From Persicaria tinctoria (Eukaryota; Streptophyta; Magnoliopsida; Caryophyllales; Polygonaceae): a DNA stretch of 64,000 nt. Location of the stretch: contig JBANSL010000004.1 in assembly GCA_037127255.1 (NCBI GenBank), positions 77,466,127 to 77,530,126 on the forward strand, written 5' to 3'. This document shows positions 1 through 10,438 of the stretch, in pieces (position 1 is the first letter of the stretch; each line of letters begins with the position of its first letter). The notes below the pieces were generated by a model. It saw only the letters and a list, made by a program, of their open reading frames with translations. It was not told where the DNA came from and searched no databases. Both the position numbers and the translations under genes were made by a program.

Positions 1-589
1 CTCGATATCGAGTACACTGGTTTCATCGACTTGGTCTGGCTGGTCTTCTCGGGTAAGTCTTGCTCGATACGGCTCGGTGGTGCTCGGAGGTGGTCCTCGA
101 TATCGAGTAGTTCACTCGATATCGACAAGGTCTGTGCTCGGTGTCTCTCGTCCTCGGCTTCTCGACTCGGCATGGCTCCGAAGCGTGGTCAATATCGAGT
201 AACTTTCCTCGATATCGAGTACGGTGTTGCTCGTCTTCATTTCCTCGATCAGTCTCTACTCGACCAGGCTTGCTCGGCAAAATTGGTGGTCGATATCGAC
301 TAAGGTTGTCGATATCGAGTACCTCCATTTTTAGGTTGGTCCTTCCTGGTTCTGTAGCCTCGGACTCTGCACTTCTGTAGTTGTTTTCCGAGCTTTTCTG
401 ACTCTCCTTTGAACTGTTGTAAAATGCCTCGAATTCTGCAATATTAAACAGAAACTGGTGTAGATTCCATAATTGGGCAAATAAGCATAACTACATAGAT
501 TATGTACTATTCTAGCCCGAAATGCATGATATGTATACAGAAAGCGATATAAAAGTATAAGTAAAACATGGCAGCTTAGGCTTACAATA
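1..589 (-). repeat. 3' LTR of copy 1, partial
   Basis: Positions 1-589 repeat 7069-7656 almost base for base in the same orientation, which identifies a pair of LTRs. The end at 589 is directly followed by the reverse complement of the PPT (AACACCCCATAC). The LTR contains seven TCGATATCGA-type decamers, including the pairs at 97/116, 189/209 and 290/309. The rest of the LTR lies before the window. Confidence 0.9.
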
Positions 590-625
590 AACACCCCATA
601 CTAAAGCTTGCTTGTCCTCAAGCAA
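590..625 (-). promoter_or_regulatory. 3' PPT with upstream stem-loop
   Basis: Read on the minus strand this is TTGCTTG-AGGA-CAAGCAA (608-625), a 7-bp perfect stem with an AGGA loop. It is followed by a purine-rich TAGTATGGGG tract directly before the LTR start. The PPT would prime plus-strand DNA synthesis. The same stem-loop and tract precede the LTR in every other copy in the window. Confidence 0.7.
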
Positions 626-2019
626 TACTTTTAATTGTTATTCAGGGGAAGAAATCAAAACTCTCAACATCTTGGATTCATTGTCATATAACCCTGCAAT
701 CAATTACCATCCTCGAAAAGGTACTAGTGACACAAATCCATGCATGTGCAAATTTACAAAAGCAACATCTACTCACAAAAGGAGGGTTATGCAAACAATT
801 CATTCGTGACAAAGCATTAATAATCAAGAGGACTTTAATTTAGGCTCAATAAGGAGTAGATTGGTAAAAGGCTAATGGTAGGCAATATTTGGCAATGCGG
901 TGCTAATGATCCGGGGAAATGGAGTATTTCGAAACTGAATTTCCACATTCCTTCTCCATAAGATTCATCACCTTTCATAATGCTTTTATCTCAATAATAA
1001 TGCGTTTACCTCTCTAACCTCAGCACTGCCTTCTCGCGAGTCGCAAACATGGGTGTCATGAATGGCCCCAGATACTTAGTGCTTTGGACTCCTCACAATG
1101 TGTCCCATCTCTCCAAACTATTATCTCAGAGAACAAGGTCGATCTACCTTTATTTCCTAAGGTGACCGGATTTTCTTTCACTCATTAAATTTTCCATAAT
1201 TTAAAACAATTTCCTACCAAACTCCAATAATGATAACAACAACATAAACAACCATATAATAATCTCCATAATGTGACATCATTCTCAACATAATCCCCGG
1301 ATAGGAAATAAGGTAAAGAATGGGCAATATTTAGAACATGTGGCGCATATATGAAATAAGGCATAAATATGGCTTTTGTGATGCATAAGCATAGGTAAGG
1401 CTAGGATATAACAACGAGCATTATATGGAAATATAAAGTCCTCCATCATCTTATCATGCAACATGTCAAAAGCAACTTCAAATTTTACCTCCTTTCATGG
1501 TTTTCAAGAAATAATGCACTTCATTGTGACTTCCCTTTACTAGGCAATTTCATGCTATATCTCTAATGAATCCAATTTTGCATTGTCGAGTTCAATATAA
1601 GCTTCCATGACTTTATTTCAAAATTTTCAATGGGGGTCATTTTTCAAATCTTTGGAAAACATGCATATAAGAGCGCATAAATCAGTAATGCATTCCAAAA
1701 TAGCCATGTAGCAATTCAAAGAAATGCACACATAATGTCAAATATGTCAAATATGCATAAAGTAAGCCCTTCCCCCACCCCATACTTAAATATTACAGTG
1801 TCCTCACTGTATAAAAAAATAAGGGTAAAGTAAGAAACTCACTAGACAGGTGTGTAGATCCTCTAAATTTCGAATGGAAGCACCTCCTGGCCGAGTTTGA
1901 ATTTAGCTTGGTTCTATCCATGGACCTGAAAAGTGTAGAAGACATATACCCACAATAGAAAAAACAAAACCAAACAAAAAAACGTCCAAAAAGTCGCTAG
2001 GCCGACTTTTCATTTATGC
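626..2019 (-). other. 3' noncoding region of copy 1
   Basis: This 1.4-kb stretch between the tail ORF and the terminal PPT has no credible reading frame. It is alignable by eye with the matching parts of copy 2 (8936-10402) and of the 46-64 kb array (51,690-52,850). It includes the shared block with the words GGGACAC and CTAAGTATC and a shared GCGACTCGCG word. A second PPT module lies at 1768-1810. Confidence 0.7.
1768..1810 (-). promoter_or_regulatory. Internal PPT module with stem-loop
   Basis: On the minus strand, ACAGTG-AGGA-CACTGT (1795-1810) forms a 6-bp stem with an AGGA loop. It is followed by TTTAAGTATGGGG and a G-rich purine run (1768-1787). This duplicates the layout of the terminal PPT about 1.2 kb away and is conserved in all copies. 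Confidence 0.6.
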
Positions 2020-2994
2020 TCAAGGTGGCATCTGTAGGGCCCATGTAGCTTGGGCCTCAAACATTACTCTGTTCTTGTCCATCAGCTGCAGTCCTCCTGA
2101 ATGGATCTTGTGCACCATGAATGGGCCCATCCTCTTTTTCTTGAACTTGTTGGGGAACCAATGGTCGTGTGATTTGGCAACATAGACCTTGTCTCCAACT
2201 TCATACTCCTTGGGCTCATTCTCGTCAGTGATCCGGCACAGTCGCACATACCAAGGCAGACCTCTCCCATGTATAGATAAATCACTTATGGAAATGGGAG
2301 AAGAGGGATCCATACCTGAGCTTACCTTTGCAGAAACGAGTTCGGGGACCTCCTGCTCTACTCGATATCGACCATCTGTACTCGATATCGAGGAGCCTTT
2401 TGTCTCTGGTGGACTGTTGCTCGAGGATGCTGGTGTCGAGGAAGCAAGGTGTTCGTCGATATCGACCAGTTTGGTCGATATCGAGGAGTTATTCTTGACT
2501 TCCAGTGGGTTGCTCGATGATGCAGGTGAAGTAGAGGACGATAAATGTTGGTCGATATCGACCAGTTTGGTCGATATCGAGGAGTTCCCGGCTTCTGTTT
2601 GGCTGCTCGATGCTGCTGGTGTTGAGGACGCGTGGGCTTGGTCGATATCGAGTAGGGTACTCAATATCGAGTACTGTGGTTCACCTGATGGAATCTGTGT
2701 CGAGGAAGGAGTGGTCGATGTGGCCAACGGGTGGTCGATATCGAGTACAGTACTCGATATCGAGTATGGCTTACCTTTCGTCTGGCTGCTTGATGACGCT
2801 GGTGCTGGTGGAGGTTGCTGATTTTTGTCGATATCGACCAACTTACTCGGTATCGAGTACTGTTGTTCGATATTGACCCCATACTTGCATCCTGTCAAGG
2901 CATCCGCAAAATAATTAGTCCAAATCGACGTACCTTGGTCTGTGTCGAGTGAATCCTCTATCTCTTCATTCAGGATTGCCAAGATTTCCTCCAA
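2020..2994 (-). pseudogene. Tail of gag-protease polyprotein, integrase C-terminus-like
   Basis: This 324-residue frame continues the protease frame after an in-frame TAG at 2995-2997; copy 2 has a glutamine codon at the matching place. Residues about 50-210 are low-complexity Ser/Thr/Pro sequence with LVDID and SISS blocks encoded by TCGATATCGA decamers. The last 70 or so residues contain VGDKVYVAKSHDHWFP and KRMGPFMVHKIHSGGLQLMD. Their spacing matches the GPY/F C-terminal part of Ty3/gypsy integrases (compare the Athila copy near 39,560-39,680). The integrase zinc-binding and catalytic core are absent. I infer a leftover from a larger pol gene; whether the tail has any role is unknown. Confidence 0.6.
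2362..2839. repeat. Paired TCGATATCGA decamers in the tail-coding region
   Basis: Decamers start at 2362/2382, 2456/2475, 2552/2571, 2642/2661 (one mismatch) and 2735/2754, with a further copy near 2829. Within pairs the start-to-start distance is 19-20 bp. The pair at 2735/2754, with its spacer, forms a nearly perfect palindrome of about 30 bp. Confidence 0.9.
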
Positions 2995-4560
2995 CTATGC
3001 TTCCACTTCCCTTTTCTCCACTTCTTCAGGAGTCATATTTCTTACCTTAGGCTCCCCACAAGTAATATAACCAGCAGAAATAGACTTTACCTCTTCCATG
3101 GGGCCAATGTGTCTACCAGTTTTATTAAAGGAGTATTCAATTACCTCATCGCTAATGTTGAAAGTGAGTACTCCCTTCCCTACGCTTATATTGGCATCCA
3201 CTGTTGCCAAGAAAGGCCTTCCTAGAATAATTGGACAAGCAGGGTCCTCCGCCATATCAATTATTAAGAAATCAGCAGAGACAAAGAACTTACCTACCTG
3301 TACTGGGACGTTGTCCACCATACCTGTTGGGATGACTACTGTATTGTTCGCCATATAAAGTCTAGCATCCACAGGTTCTAGGGCACCTATCTTTGTCTTG
3401 GACCAAATTGATAAAGGCATTATACTTACGCTTGCTCCAAGATCACATAAAGCATTAAACTTATATTGACCAAATCTAATAGTTATAGAGAACTTACTTG
3501 GATCTGGCCTCTTTTTTGATATGTCCAATTGGCTGCACTTCTCTGCGATCTCAGCCATCGATCGCTTTTTGCTCAGGATCTCCTTTAATAACTTGACATA
3601 TGATGGCATCTCATGAAGTACTTCTGTGAAGGGCAGAGTGACGTTCAACTTTTGTAGCATCTTCACGAACCATTGAAACTTCTTTTCCGTTGGGTCCTTT
3701 AGAGATTTTGTGGGGAAAGGCAGCTTCTTTTTCTGATTCGGCGCCAGAACAAATGTCGGAGGTGCAGCAGATTTCTCGACGTCGACTTGGGGTTCCTCGA
3801 TATCAAGTACACCTTTGTCGATATCGACCAGATTGGGTGATGTCGAGTTGTTGTGCTGTGCAGACGAAGGTTGGCCTATTCCGTCTTCGATATCGAGGAG
3901 ACCTTTCTCGATATCGAGTTGCCTTTTGTCGATATCGACTAAGGTCTGGTCGATATCGAGTTGCTGTTCTCCTCCGTTTTGCTGCTTTCCGACTTCTGGC
4001 TCTTGCAGTTGATAGCCACTTCTGAGTTTTACTGCAGCTACATGTCTAGAAGATTTACCCTTAGGGTTAGGTTCAGAAGATCCAGGGAGCGTACCTGATT
4101 GTTTGGGTACTCCGGCTGCTATCTGGCTGATTTGAGTTTCCATGGTTTTTCGCCAGATATCTATTTCTCCTAGCCTAGAGTTGACACCATACAACTGAGT
4201 GTGGATGGAATTGATGGATTGCTTAGTGTCCGAATGATTCCTCCGCATCTCCTCAAGTATGGTCTGCATGTCATATTTCTTACCCTCTCTGTCATGATGA
4301 CCAGGTGCTCTGTAAGGTGGGGGATTTTGTTGCTGGGGCTGGCGATAATAGCTCCAGTTCTGGTTCTGGTGTGGCCCTGAGTAGTACCCCCCTGCATACC
4401 TTACCTCTTCGTGGGTTTCTGCTTGCTGTACTTGATCCACGTATGGGCATGCAGTAGTATTGTGCCTAACAGATCCACATTCCAAACAAGGTTGATTTTT
4501 AGATAAGAATTTGACTTGTTTGGTTAGACAACGTACCTGATCATTCTTGAATTGGTCCTT
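2995..4560 (-). pseudogene. Zinc knuckle and retropepsin (protease) of copy 1
   Basis: The 496-residue open part (2995-4485) begins in a CCHC zinc knuckle of the form CX2CX4HX4C (ECGSVRHNTTAC visible). A proline/glutamine-rich linker follows, then LDID-type repeats at about residues 176-230. The aspartic protease has DLGAS at residues 348-352 and IILGRPF at about 419-425. DLGAS in place of DTGA is usual for Athila-type proteases. The protease would cleave the Gag polyprotein in the particle. The frame is shifted relative to gag by a single-base lesion near 4552-4562 and ends in TAG at 2995-2997. Confidence 0.8.
3798..3959. repeat. TCGATATCGA decamer cluster in the Gag-protease linker
   Basis: Six decamers, one with a mismatch, lie in this 160-bp stretch, spaced about 19-22 bp within groups. 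They encode LDIE, VDID and LDID in the linker between the zinc knuckle and the protease. The same linker position carries decamers in the 46-64 kb copies and a different phased repeat in the Athila element. Confidence 0.85.
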
Positions 4561-5534
4561 GCTGGCACATACAAGGGCATAGATGGGGCAGGCCTTTCAT
4601 ACCTTTCATCTGAGGCGGCCGCAGAAGTCCCATAGGTGTTGTCATAATTTGCTAGAGTCTCAAACACCTCCCAAGCACGGCATGGAGTATATCCCAAATA
4701 TTCGTAGTTGGTGTAGTTGTTGATCTTTTCCTTAGTGTGTGCATCCAGGCAGTTGAAGATGATTTCCTGGATGACATAGGGTGATTGGCCATGTGTAGGG
4801 CAGGATTTCAGAAGCCTTTTGTAGCGCTCCCAGACTTGTGCTAGCGGTTCCCCTGACTTTTGCCTAAAAGCCGTGATTTGCTGTCTGAGAGCGGATGTCT
4901 TTGCCGACGGAAAGAACTTATTCAAGAACAGGTCTTGTAGCTCATTCCATGTGCGAATAGATCGTGCAGGCAATCCTTCCAGCCATTGTTGAGCAACCCC
5001 TGCAAGAGACCAACGGAAAGCCTTTAGTTTTAGATATTCAAGATTTGCACCATCAGCTATTGCTTCACATAGATCAATAAAAGTGGTGACATGTTTTAAA
5101 GGGCATTCATTAATTTCCCCCCTAAATTGATTCCTTCTGATTTCAGTAATAAAAGAAGGGCGAATTTCATAATTAATAGCAGGGAGAATGATCGCTGATT
5201 CTGGGACTTCCAGAGTAGGATGTAGATACTCCCTGGCGTTGGCAGGGACGTGTCCTGCTCGATCTTCCAGCTCCCTTCTTGCATTGATCTCGCGATCAAT
5301 TCTGGCTTCCCACTGTTGTTGGTTTCGTGCATATTCCGCCTCTCGTCGGGCGTGTTCCGCTTCTCTAGTGGTGAAGGCCTCAACTTGCTGACGGGGGCGC
5401 TCAAGCTCCTGTTCTGGTGTGAGTGGGGCCTCATTCTCGTTGACTTGTGACATCTTCCTTAGTCTTTGTCGAAGGTGGAAGTATCGCTCAGGCTCGAGAA
5501 TAGGGTCTATAGGTGTGCGATCAGTTCTTCGCAT
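4524..5534 (-). pseudogene. Gag (capsid) protein of copy 1
   Basis: I chose the start at 5534 (MRRTDR) because the 46-64 kb copies begin with MRRTG after an equivalent leader. The N-terminal third is charged and probably coiled coil, rich in Glu, Arg and Gln. The retrotransposon Gag domain follows, with LKAFRWSLAG, QWLEGLP, FLNKFFP, ALRQQITAFRQ and WERYKRLLKSCP. This protein would form the cytoplasmic virus-like particle. The frame fails near 4552-4562, where a one-base change moves it out of register with the zinc knuckle and it terminates at 4524. Confidence 0.8.
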
Positions 5535-5625
5535 ACACCTGAAAAGCAAAAATTAAAAAAGCAAGTAAAAAGGAACTAAAAAGTAAAAAGAAATAAAAGA
5601 ACTAAAAAGGGCGCGATTGATAGCT

Positions 5626-5643
5626 TCCCTGGCAACGGTGCCA
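5626..5643 (-). promoter_or_regulatory. Primer-binding site, tRNA-Asp(GTC)
   Basis: The minus strand reads TGGCACCGTTGCCAGGGA. It matches the complement of the 3' end of plant tRNA-Asp(GTC), TGGCGCCGTTGCCGGGGA, at 16 of 18 positions, and lies four bases after the 5' LTR. Both mismatches are G to A, as expected from decay of methylated cytosine on the other strand. Confidence 0.85.
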
Positions 5644-5647
5644 ATTT

Positions 5648-7656
5648 TGTTGTTGCAGGAGTAAGTCAAGTAATAAAAATATAAATTTAAACCAACTTCT
5701 TGTCCCAGCAAATAAATACAAGACTTCCTCCCGTTGTAGTAAAAGCAAGTCAGGATCGAATCCACGAGGAAGCGTGTCAGCGCCCGCCTTTTCAGTTCCT
5801 AAATCTCAGAATAATGCAGAAAAGCAAAACAGAAACAACGAAGCAAAAAGCAGAAAACAAAGCAAAGCAAGAACCTACTCGATATCGACAAAGGGGTGGT
5901 CGATATCGACTACAGCAGTGATCGACAGAAAATCCAGAAAGCCAAAACACACTGTATCGAGCAAAATGGTACTCGATATCGAGTACAGACAACTCGATAT
6001 CGACTAAAAACTGCTCGACGTCGACAACAACAGTAAACTAAAAATTCGCAACTCGAACCCCAAAAACGCAGAATTTCGTAAATAAATTCAATAAACTAAA
6101 ATGCTTCCAAGGCTAGGGCATCAATACCACAACGATAACCATGCAAAACAACACATAAAGGCATAAATAATCGTGCTTTCGTTACCAACAAATAGGAATA
6201 TAGAGGCTTTCGCATAAACCCTAATTGTTTCTAACCCTTTTCACATAATTAATCCAAGTTGTATTAAATTCACTTTCGCTTCAATAACACAAACAAGAAT
6301 CACCTTCAACTTTCGCAAAAGAATCATGCTCGCAAGGATAGAAGACGAATTTGCATAAAAAGATCAAAACTTTCTTGCACCGCCTCGCATGGCCACCATT
6401 GGGCTCACCCCGACCCTAGAAGTTGGTGGACTACTCGCGCTTCATCATCATTAAACTCATCAAATAACAAAAGAAATAAACTTGCATTGAATGAAATAAA
6501 GAAAGCTTACAACCAACAAGACAAATCCACTTTCGCCTTTCCACCTTGCTTGCCACAAACTTTCTCTCTCAACTCCTACTTACTTGAATGAAATTGTGTC
6601 TGAATGAAGATTGAATGCTAAATTGAATTGTGATGATAAAAAACTAAGGCCTTAGGCCTTATTTATAGCCTTCTAATCCTTGCTAATCAAGGGTAGAAAC
6701 ATCTATCTATATCTAAAATTATATCTAAAAGCTTAAAAGATAAATAAATGCAATTTAGGAATTAAATCTAAAAGGGAAAAGATAAATCTAAATAGGTATG
6801 TCTTCATGTGTTGATAGATCTTCCTTCCATAGATAGAACTTGATGTATTTGGATAGATCTCGGCCAACTCGACTTCCATCACGTCCAAGGAATCCCAACT
6901 CGACTAGGACTGATCACGTCGGTGCGTTTTCAGAAAACTGGGCTACTCGATATCGACCATGGGCTAGTCGATATCGACTAGGATTCGTCGTCGATTAATC
7001 TTCTCGAGTGACTTTGCTCGACATGGACTCGGATTGGCCACATGGTTTACTCAATACCGACAAGGGTACTCGATATCGAGTACACTGGCTTCATCGACTT
7101 GGTCTGGCTGGTCTTCTCGGGTAAGTCTTGCTCGATACGGCTCGGTGGTGCTCGGAGGTGGTCCTCGATATCGAGTAGTTCACTCGATATCGACAAGGTC
7201 TGTGCTCAGTGTCTCTCGTCCTCGGCTTCTCGACTCGGAATGGCTCCGAAACGTGGTCGATATCGAGTAAATTTCCTCGATATCGAGTACGGTGTTGCTC
7301 GTATTCATTTCCTCGATCAGTCTCTACTCGACCAGGCTTGCTCGGCAAAATTGGTGGTCGATATCGACTAAGGTTGTTGATATCGAGTACCTCCATTTTT
7401 AGCTTGGTCCTTCCTGGTTCTGTAGCCTCGGACTCTGGACTTCTGTAGTTGTTTTCCGAGCTTTTCTGACTCTCCTTTGAACTGCTATAAAATGCCTCGA
7501 ATTCTACAATATTAAACAGAAACTGGTGTAGATTCCATAATTGGGCAAATAAGCATAACTACATAGATTCTGTACTATTCTAGCCCGAAATGCATGATAT
7601 GTATACAAAAAGCGATATAAAAGTATAAGTAAAACATGGAAGATTAGGCTTGCAAC
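5648..7656 (-). repeat. 5' LTR of copy 1
   Basis: This 2.0-kb LTR starts TGTTGCAAGCC on the minus strand at 7656 and ends CAACAACA at 5648. The TGTTG...CAACA ends form a short inverted repeat. It holds decamer pairs at about 5880/5901, 5973/5994 and 6949/6970, and a cluster at 7069-7387. It contains a TATA box and is followed by the PBS. Confidence 0.88.
6660..6667 (-). promoter_or_regulatory. LTR TATA box
   Basis: TATAAATA on the minus strand, in the context GGCTATAAATAAGGCC. The same context occurs at the same relative place in all LTRs of this family, so it is the probable core promoter. The overlapping AATAAG resembles a polyadenylation signal. Confidence 0.6.
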
Positions 7657-8935
7657 ATCATCCCAACAGGTATGGTGGACAATGTCCCAGTGCAGGTAGG
7701 TAAGTTCTTTGTCCCTGCTGATTTCTTAATAATTGATATGGCGGAGGACCCTGCTTGTCCAATTATTCTAGGAAGGCCTTTCTTGGCAATAGTGGATGCC
7801 AATATAAGCATAAGGAAGGGAGTACTCACTTTCAACATCAGCGATGAGGTAATTGAATACTCCTTTAATAAAACTAGTAGGCACATTGGCCCCATGGAAG
7901 AGGTAAAATCTATATCTATTGGTTATATTACTTGTGGGGAGCCTAAGGTAAGAAATATGACTCCTGAGGAATTGGAGAAAAGGGAAGAGGAAGCGCAGGT
8001 GGAGGCAATATTGGCAATCCTGAACGAAGAGACAGAGGATCCACTCGACACAGACCAAGGTACGTCGATTTGGACTAATTATTTTTCGGATGCCTTGACA
8101 GGATGCAAATATGGGGTCAATATCGAACAACAGTGCTTGATATCGAGCAAGTTGGTCGACATCGACCAGAATCAGCAGCCTCCACCAGCACCCGCGTCGT
8201 CGAGCAGTCAGACGGGAAGTACGCAGTACTCGATATCGACCACCCATCAGCCACCTCGACCAGACCTTCCTCGACACAGATTTCATCAGGTGAGCCACAA
8301 TACTCGATATCGAGTACCCTACTCGATATCGACCAAGCCCAGGCGTCCTCGACACCAGCAGCATCGAGCAGTCAAACAGAAGCCGGGAACTCCTCGATAT
8401 CGACCAATTTGGTCGATATCGACCAACACTTGTCGTCCTCGACTTCACCTTCATCGTTGAGCAAGCCACTGGAAGTCGAGAAGAACTGGTCGATATCGAC
8501 GAACACCCTGCTTCCTCGACTCCAGCAGCATCGAGCAGCAGTCCACCGGAGACAGAAGGCTCCTCGATATCGAGTACCACTAGTTGATATCGATTAGAGC
8601 AGGAGGTCCCCGAACCCGTTTCTACAAAGGTAAGCTCAGGTATGGATCTTTCTTCTCCCATTTCCATAAGTGATTTATCTATACATGGGAGAGGTCTGCC
8701 TTGGTATGTGCGACTGTGCTGGATCACTGACGATAATGAGCCCAAGGAGTATGAAGTTGGAGACAAGGTCTATGTTGCCAAGTCACACGACCACTGGTTC
8801 CCCAACAAGTTCAAGAAGAAGAGGATGGGCCCATTCACGGTGCAAAAGATCCATTTAGGAGGTCTGCAGCTGATGGACAAGAATGGAGTGGTTTTTGAAG
8901 CCCAGACCACATGGGCCCTGCAAATGCCACCTTGA
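7657..8935 (+). pseudogene. Protease C-terminus and integrase-like tail of copy 2
   Basis: Frame 1 opens with the second half of the protease (FLIIDMAEDPACPIILGRPF) and runs into the tail. The decamer-rich linker between about 8,200 and 8,600 is read in shifting frames: frame 1 to 8460, another frame from 8103 to 8597, and a third from 8642 to 8935. Small indels must therefore have occurred in or beside the decamers. The last part repeats the GDKVYVAKSHDHWFP and KRMGPF tail of copy 1. It cannot make a single protein. Confidence 0.75.
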
Positions 8936-10402
8936 GCTAAAGAGAAAGTCGGCCTAGCGACTTTAAAATCTAGAGCTTGTAAATAGACATTTATTTTTGG
9001 GACTTTTGGACTTTGTTGCTTTTGTTTGTTTTTTTTTTTGGAACTTTTAGTTTTTCTATTGTGGGTATATATCTTCTACACTTTTCAGGTCCATGGATGG
9101 AAGTAAGCTATATTCAGACTCGGCCCAGGCGATTCTTTCATTCAACATTAAGAGGCTCTGCACACCTGTCTAGTGAGTTTCTTTCTTTACCCTTGTTTTT
9201 ACACAGTGAGGACACTGTAATGTTTAAGTATGGGGTGGGGGAAGGGCTTACTTCATGCATATTGACCATATTTGACATTATGTGTGCATATTTGGAATGC
9301 GTTTCTTTAAATTTCTACATGGCTATTTTGGAATGCATTATTAATTTATGTACTTACATGCATGTTTCAAAAAAAGTTTATAAAAATGACCCCCATTGAA
9401 AATTTTGATAAATGTCATGGAAGCTTACATTGAACTCGACGATGCAAAATTGGATTCATTAGAGATATAGCATGAAATTGCCTAGTAAAGGGAAGTTACA
9501 ATGAAGTGCATATTTTCTTGAAAACCATGAAAGGAGGTAAAATTGAAGTTGCTTTTGACATGTTGCATGATAAGAGGATGGAGGACTTTATATTTACATA
9601 TAATACTCATATTGTTATATTCCTAGCCTTACCTATGCTTATGCACCACAAAAGCCATAATATGCCTTATTTCAATTATTGCTCCACATGTTCTAAATAT
9701 TTACCATTCTTTACCTTATTTCCATCCGGGGATTATGTTGAGAATGATGTTATATTATGGAGATTATTATATGGTGATTGTGTTGTTGTTATCATTATTG
9801 GAGTTTGGCGGGAAATTGTTTGAAATTATGGAAAATTTAATGAGTGAAAGAAAATCCAATCACCTCAGGAGATAAAGGTAGATTGACCCTGCTCTCTGAG
9901 ATAATAGTTTGGAGAGATGGGACACCAAAGTGAGGAGTCCAAAGCACTAAGTATCCGGGGCCATTCATGACACTCATGTTTGCGACTCGCGGGAAGGCAG
10001 TGCTGAGGTTAGAGAGGTAAAAGCATTATTATTGAGAAAAAAAAGCATTATGAAAGGTGATGAATCAAATAAAGAATGGATGTGGAAATTCAGTTTGGAA
10101 AAACTCCATTTCCCCGGATCAAAAGCACCACATTGCCAAAAATTGCCCACCCTTTAGCCTTTTACCAATCTACTCCTTATTGAGCTTAATTAAAGTCCTC
10201 TTGATTATTGTTGCTTTGTCACGAATGAATTGTTTGCATAACCCTCCTTTTGTGAGTAGATATTGCTTTTATATATTTGCACATGCATGAATTTGTGACA
10301 TTAGTACCTTTTCGAGGATGGTAATTGATTGCAGGGATATATGAGAATGAATCCAACATGTTGAGAGTTTTGATTTCTTCCCCTGAATGACAATTAAAGG
10401 TA
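8936..10402 (+). other. 3' noncoding region of copy 2
   Basis: No credible coding frame. It starts with a GTCGGCCTAGCGACTTTAAA word shared with the 51 kb and 57 kb copies, contains a pyrimidine-rich stretch near 9,015-9,060, and then the internal PPT module. The remaining 1.15 kb is conserved with copy 1 and with the second subgroup. Confidence 0.7.
9203..9246 (+). promoter_or_regulatory. Internal PPT module with stem-loop
   Basis: ACAGTG-AGGA-CACTGT (9203-9218) is followed by AAGTATGGGGTGGGGGAAGG (from 9226). The layout is the same as the terminal PPT at 10403-10438. Confidence 0.6.
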
Positions 10403-10438
10403 TTGCTTGAGGACAAGCAAGCTTAAGTATGGGGTGTT
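10403..10438 (+). promoter_or_regulatory. 3' PPT with upstream stem-loop
   Basis: TTGCTTG-AGGA-CAAGCAA (10403-10420), then TTAAGTATGGGGTGTT directly before the LTR start TGTTGTGAGC at 10439. Confidence 0.7.

Larger units (their letters stand above)
1..7656 (-). mobile_element. RT-less gag-protease LTR retrotransposon, copy 1
   Basis: Minus-strand element. The 5' LTR is at 5648-7656, followed by a tRNA-Asp PBS, a broken Gag-zinc knuckle-protease frame, a tail resembling the integrase C-terminus, a 3' noncoding region, a PPT and a 3' LTR that is cut by the window edge. No reverse transcriptase, RNase H or integrase catalytic core is visible between the protease and the 3' LTR, so the element is non-autonomous, like the TR-GAG class of plant elements but with a protease. 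The tRNA-Asp PBS and the DLGAS protease place it near Athila/Tat. At 7656/7657 the sequence changes abruptly into plus-strand protease of a related copy, so this element inserted there. The bases after the LTR, TCATC, are the expected 5-bp target duplication; its partner lies outside the window. Confidence 0.85.

Noticed and set aside
2362..2839. Regular decamers considered as a CRISPR array
   Set aside because: Repeats are 10 bp with 9-11-bp partly conserved spacers, lie inside coding and LTR sequence, and the genome is a plant.
2189..2876. Long plus-strand open frames opposite the tail ORF (210 and 88 codons)
   Set aside because: They are produced by the self-complementary TCGATATCGA decamers, which stay open on both strands; the minus-strand frame has the integrase-like tail and the element's direction.
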